This document shows, one piece after another, positions 60,419-64,000 of a DNA stretch of 64,000 bases; within the stretch, counting starts at the first letter, position 1, and each line of letters opens with the position of its first letter. Both the position numbers and the translations under genes were made by a program. The notes below the pieces were generated by a model. It saw only the letters and a list, made by a program, of their open reading frames with translations. It did no database searches and had not been told where the DNA came from. The stretch is from Streptomyces sp. DT2A-34 (GTDB taxonomy: Bacteria > Actinomycetota > Actinomycetes > Streptomycetales > Streptomycetaceae), in assembly GCF_030499515.1 (NCBI RefSeq), contig NZ_JASTWJ010000001.1, positions 3,142,001-3,206,000 of the forward strand, in the 5' to 3' direction.

Positions 60419-61696
60419 CTACTGCTGCTGCGACAGACGCTTGTTGAACTCGTCCTCGACCTGCTTCGCGGCCTCGGCGGGCGACTTACCGTTCAGCACG
60501 GCGGTCATGTACGTCTTGATCGGGTTGGGCGCGTTCTCCACGGCGGCCCACTCGGGGATCAGCGGCGTGGTGCCACCGCCCGCGGCGGCCGGCGCGGCTG
60601 CCTCGGCGACGACGTTGCCCTTGAGGCTGGTCTGCAGCGACTCCTTGTTGGGGATGACGCCGTTGAGCTTGGCCAGCTCACCCTCGTACTTGTCGGACAG
60701 AGCGATCTTCAGGAACTCCTTGGCGAGCTCCTGCTTCTGGCTGCCCGCGGCGACGGCGAGGTTGGAGCCGCCGAGGAAGACGCCCTCGGGCTTGTCGGCC
60801 GTGGCACCGGGAAGGGTGAAGTAGCCGATCTCCTTCTCGATCTTCGGGTTGGCCTTGATGGCGATGCCGGCCTCCCAGCCCATGCCGATGAAGGCGCCGA
60901 CATTGCCCTTGCCGAAGACCTCGCCCTGCTGCGGGGTGGCCTCGTCCTTGTCCTTGGGCGCCTTGGACAGGGCCTGGAACTTCTTGTACGTCTCCATGGC
61001 GGCGGCGATCTTCGGATCGGCGAGGTTGGAGACGTACTTGTCGCCGTCCTTCTTGACCAGCTCGGCGCCCTCACCGATGGTCAGGCCGACGAAGTGGTAC
61101 CAGTTCTGGCCGGGCAGGTAGAGGGGCTCGGCGTCGGTCTTCTCGCCGATCTGCTTGAGGTCGGCGTAGAACTCGTCGCGGGTCCTGGGGGTGTCCTTGA
61201 GGCCGGCCTCGGCCCAGATCTTCTTGTTGTAGAGGACGACGCGGTTGGCGAAGAACCACGGGGCGGCGTACTGCTTGCCGTCGTAGATGGAGGACTCGTT
61301 GAGGGACTCGGTCCAGTCGGCGCCGATCTCCGACTTGAGGTCGGCGAGGTCGGCGAGGCCGCCGGTCTTGGCGTAGGCCGGGGTCTGGGTGTTGCCGACC
61401 TCGAAGACGTCCGGCGGGTTCTCCTCGGACAGGGCGGTGGTCAGCTTCTGCTGGATGCCGTTCCACTGCTGAACCTCGAACTTGACCTTGGCCTTGGTCT
61501 GCTTCTCGAAGGCCGTGGCGACGTCCTTCTGCCACTGGTCCGGCGTGGAGCCGTCCATCATCCACACCGTGAGCGTCTGGCCCGCGTAGCCGTCCGCCCC
61601 GGCCTTGTCCCCACCGTCGCCGTTGTCGCCCCCGCACGCCGCCAGCGAGATCATCATGCCCGCGACACCGATCGCGGATATCAGCTTGCGCTTCAC
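60419..61696 (-). CDS. dasA: DasA, sugar-binding lipoprotein
   Basis: A 425-residue extracytoplasmic binding protein from GTG 61696, behind GAGGAGGG. The signal peptide (MKRKLISAIGVAGMMISLAA) ends at the lipobox LAAC, so it is lipid-anchored. The mature protein belongs to binding-protein family 1: TLTVWMMDGSTPDQWQKDVA near the N-terminus and VGAFIGMGWEAGIAIKANPK later. DasA in S. coelicolor binds chitobiose/GlcNAc-type sugars and is needed for normal development. It is the first gene of the operon, divergent from dasR. Confidence 0.93.
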   Translation of the reverse strand: MKRKLISAIGVAGMMISLAACGGDNGDGGDKAGADGYAGQTLTVWMMDGSTPDQWQKDVATAFEKQTKAKVKFEVQQWNGIQQKLTTALSEENPPDVFEVGNTQTPAYAKTGGLADLADLKSEIGADWTESLNESSIYDGKQYAAPWFFANRVVLYNKKIWAEAGLKDTPRTRDEFYADLKQIGEKTDAEPLYLPGQNWYHFVGLTIGEGAELVKKDGDKYVSNLADPKIAAAMETYKKFQALSKAPKDKDEATPQQGEVFGKGNVGAFIGMGWEAGIAIKANPKIEKEIGYFTLPGATADKPEGVFLGGSNLAVAAGSQKQELAKEFLKIALSDKYEGELAKLNGVIPNKESLQTSLKGNVVAEAAAPAAAGGGTTPLIPEWAAVENAPNPIKTYMTAVLNGKSPAEAAKQVEDEFNKRLSQQQ

Positions 61697-61752
61697 GCCA
61701 CCCTCCTCAGGGATGCCCACACCTCCCGCCCATGGGCCGGGACCTGGACCAA

Positions 61753-61764
61753 TGGTGTAGACCA
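61753..61764 (-). promoter_or_regulatory. DasR-responsive element upstream of dasA
   Basis: TGGTGTAGACCA (61753-61764) is one change from the DasR core palindrome, 57 bp upstream of the dasA start. Confidence 0.75.
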
Positions 61765-61906
61765 GTAGGGGGGAGCTTGGACCAGACCAGGAAGCGTGTC
61801 AAGGGTGGCCGAATGGCCCCTGACCAGCCGTTATGGGACCTACATATGAAGGAACCTTTAAGTAAGAAGGCAGCGAAAAACAGCGACCCCGGAGTACTCT
61901 CGTCCG

Positions 61907-62770
<864 letters not shown>

Positions 62771-62927
62771 GTCGCCGGTGCGCGCGGGCCTGCTGGGGGT
62801 CCGGGGGTTATCCCCCGGGGTAATGCAGCGTGGCGCGCCTCAAGCGGCCCCAGGATTAGGGCCCTTCGCGTACTGCACGCGGTGTAGCGCAACTGCCGCC
62901 GCTGCTCTACGTTCCTCCCGTCGCCGC

Positions 62928-64000
62928 ATGGACGGGAGGACTCCCCGGCGCGTACCGCGAACGTCCGATCCATCGTCATCTGGACCCTCGTCGCGCTCGT
63001 CGGTGCGGCGGGCTGGTCCGTGCTCGCGCTCTCCCGGGGCGAGGACGTCTCGGCCGCCTGGATGGTCGCGGCCGCCCTCGGCTCGTACGCCATCGCCTAC
63101 CGCTTCTACGCGAAGTTCATCGCGTACAAGGTCCTCAAGGTCGACAGGACCAGGGCCACCCCGGCCGAACGCCTCGACAACGGCATCGACTTCCACCCCA
63201 CCGACCGCCGCGTCCTGCTCGGCCACCACTTCGCGGCGATCGCCGGCGCCGGACCCCTCGTCGGGCCGGTCCTGGCCGCGCAGATGGGCTATCTCCCGGG
63301 GACGGTCTGGATCATCGCCGGCGTCATCTTCGCGGGCGCGGTCCAGGACATGGTGGTGCTGTTCTTCTCCACCCGCCGGGACGGACGCTCGCTGGGGCAG
63401 ATGGCGCGCGAGGAGATCGGCCCGTTCGGCGGCGCGGCGGCGCTGCTCGCCGCCTTCACCATCATGATCATCCTGCTCGGCGTGCTGGCGCTGGTGATCG
63501 TCAACGCCCTCGCGCAGTCCCCCTGGGGCACCTTCTCCATCGCGATGACGATCCCGATCGTCGTGCTGATGGGCTTCTACCTGCGGGTGCTGCGCCCCGG
63601 CCGGGTCACCGAGGTCTCCGTCATCGGCGTCGCGCTGCTGCTGTTCGCCCTGGTCGCCGGCCGCTGGGTCGCCGAGTCGTCGTGGGCCGACACCTTCACC
63701 CTCGCGCCCTCGACGCTGGTCGTCTGGCTGGTGGCGTACGGCTTCATCGCCTCGCCTGCCGGTGTGGATGCTGCTGGCGCCGCGCGACTACCTCTCCACC
63801 TTCATGAAGATCGGCACGATCGTCCTGCTCGCCCTCGGCGTGGTCATCGCGCTGCCGACGCTGAAGATGGACGCGGTGACGGACTTCGCCTCGCGCGGCG
63901 ACGGCCCGGTCTTCGCGGGGTCCCTGTTCCCCTTCGTCTTCATCACCATCGCCTGCGGCGCCCTGTCCGGCTTCCACTCGCTGATCTCCTCCGGTACGAC
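62928..64000 (+). pseudogene. cstA: carbon starvation protein CstA homologue, frame-disrupted and cut by the window
   Basis: The peptide-uptake family CstA is recognisable from VRSIVIWTLVALVGAAGWSV (about 62963) through LGHHFAAIAGAGPLVGPVLA, AGVIFAGAVQDMVVLFFSTR and GFIAS near 63754. There the frame changes: [20 protein letters not shown] continues in another frame to the right edge. The family reads GFIAS-x-LPVW, so two bases appear missing at 63753-63756. The N-terminal frame has no ATG, GTG or TTG between its upstream stop (62885) and the first span, while ATG 62928 is in a different frame, suggesting a second shift. As read the gene is broken. Confidence 0.7.

Noticed and set aside
59333..61768. 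Very long open frame of about 811 codons on the plus strand opposite dasA/dasB
   Set aside because: It is the antisense shadow of dasA and dasB, with Gly/Arg/Asp/Val-rich composition and no family motif; the minus-strand genes have full signatures and ribosome sites.

Overview
The window is chromosomal DNA of a Streptomyces (or close relative). GC content is very high throughout, GTG and TTG starts are common with AGGAGG-like ribosome sites, and the gene set is typical of the genus: Ni-superoxide dismutase sodN with its peptidase sodX, an EshA-type encapsulin, a SigH-type sigma factor with an RsbW-like partner, WblE next to a PdtaS-like kinase, and the das/nag aminosugar locus.

Layout. 1-4.5 kb: a Trypco1-type gene cut by the window edge, a small DUF6104-like gene, a striking 58-bp tandem array, and a DUF4097/PadR operon behind a palindromic operator. 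4.6-13.5 kb: a ClpN/HTH pair, a quinone oxidoreductase, malic enzyme, a three-gene glutamate-type ABC importer, a methyltransferase, a CGNR zinc-finger regulator and sodX. 13.7-31.7 kb: sodN, whose 3' end is the left attachment site of an integrated element of about 17.7 kb. It carries a tyrosine recombinase, an XRE regulator, an excisionase, a dense iteron-like cluster in front of a frameshifted DUF3631 ATPase gene, a kinase-fold gene, a frameshifted unknown, an XRE-TPR regulator with a NUDIX hydrolase, an ASCH gene split by an insertion sequence, and a 2,084-residue RHS/YD-repeat toxin-like protein with candidate immunity genes at the right end. The right att copy is followed by the decayed 3' end of a second integrase, so the site has been used more than once. 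No FtsK/TraB-type transfer gene is visible, so the element looks defective for transfer.

31.8-46.7 kb: VanX-like dipeptidase, a polytopic glycosyltransferase-like protein with a MITE-like inverted repeat on its stop codon, phosphate transporter Pit, a VOC protein, an ECF42-type sigma factor with its YCII partner, DHFR-like and TetR genes, a GNAT acetyltransferase, a polyprenyl synthetase directly downstream of a family 2B encapsulin, an amidase, an ACC deaminase/D-cysteine desulfhydrase homologue and a lone TIR protein. 46.8-54.8 kb: Na+/H+ antiporter, UBP zinc finger, anti-sigma factor plus SigH-like sigma factor, a diacylglycerol-kinase-like enzyme, WblE and a PdtaS-like kinase. 55-64 kb: a TetR regulator and the aminosugar locus nagB / nagZ-dasC-dasB-dasA / dasR with DasR-like operators, then a frame-disrupted cstA running off the window.

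The das/nag genes together import N-acetylglucosamine or chitobiose (DasABC), trim oligomers (NagZ-like hydrolase), deaminate glucosamine-6-phosphate (NagB) and regulate the process (DasR). Three separate genes (DUF3631 ATPase, the unknown at 19.0-19.8 kb, cstA) have frame breaks. They may be real decay or assembly indels, and raw reads would decide.
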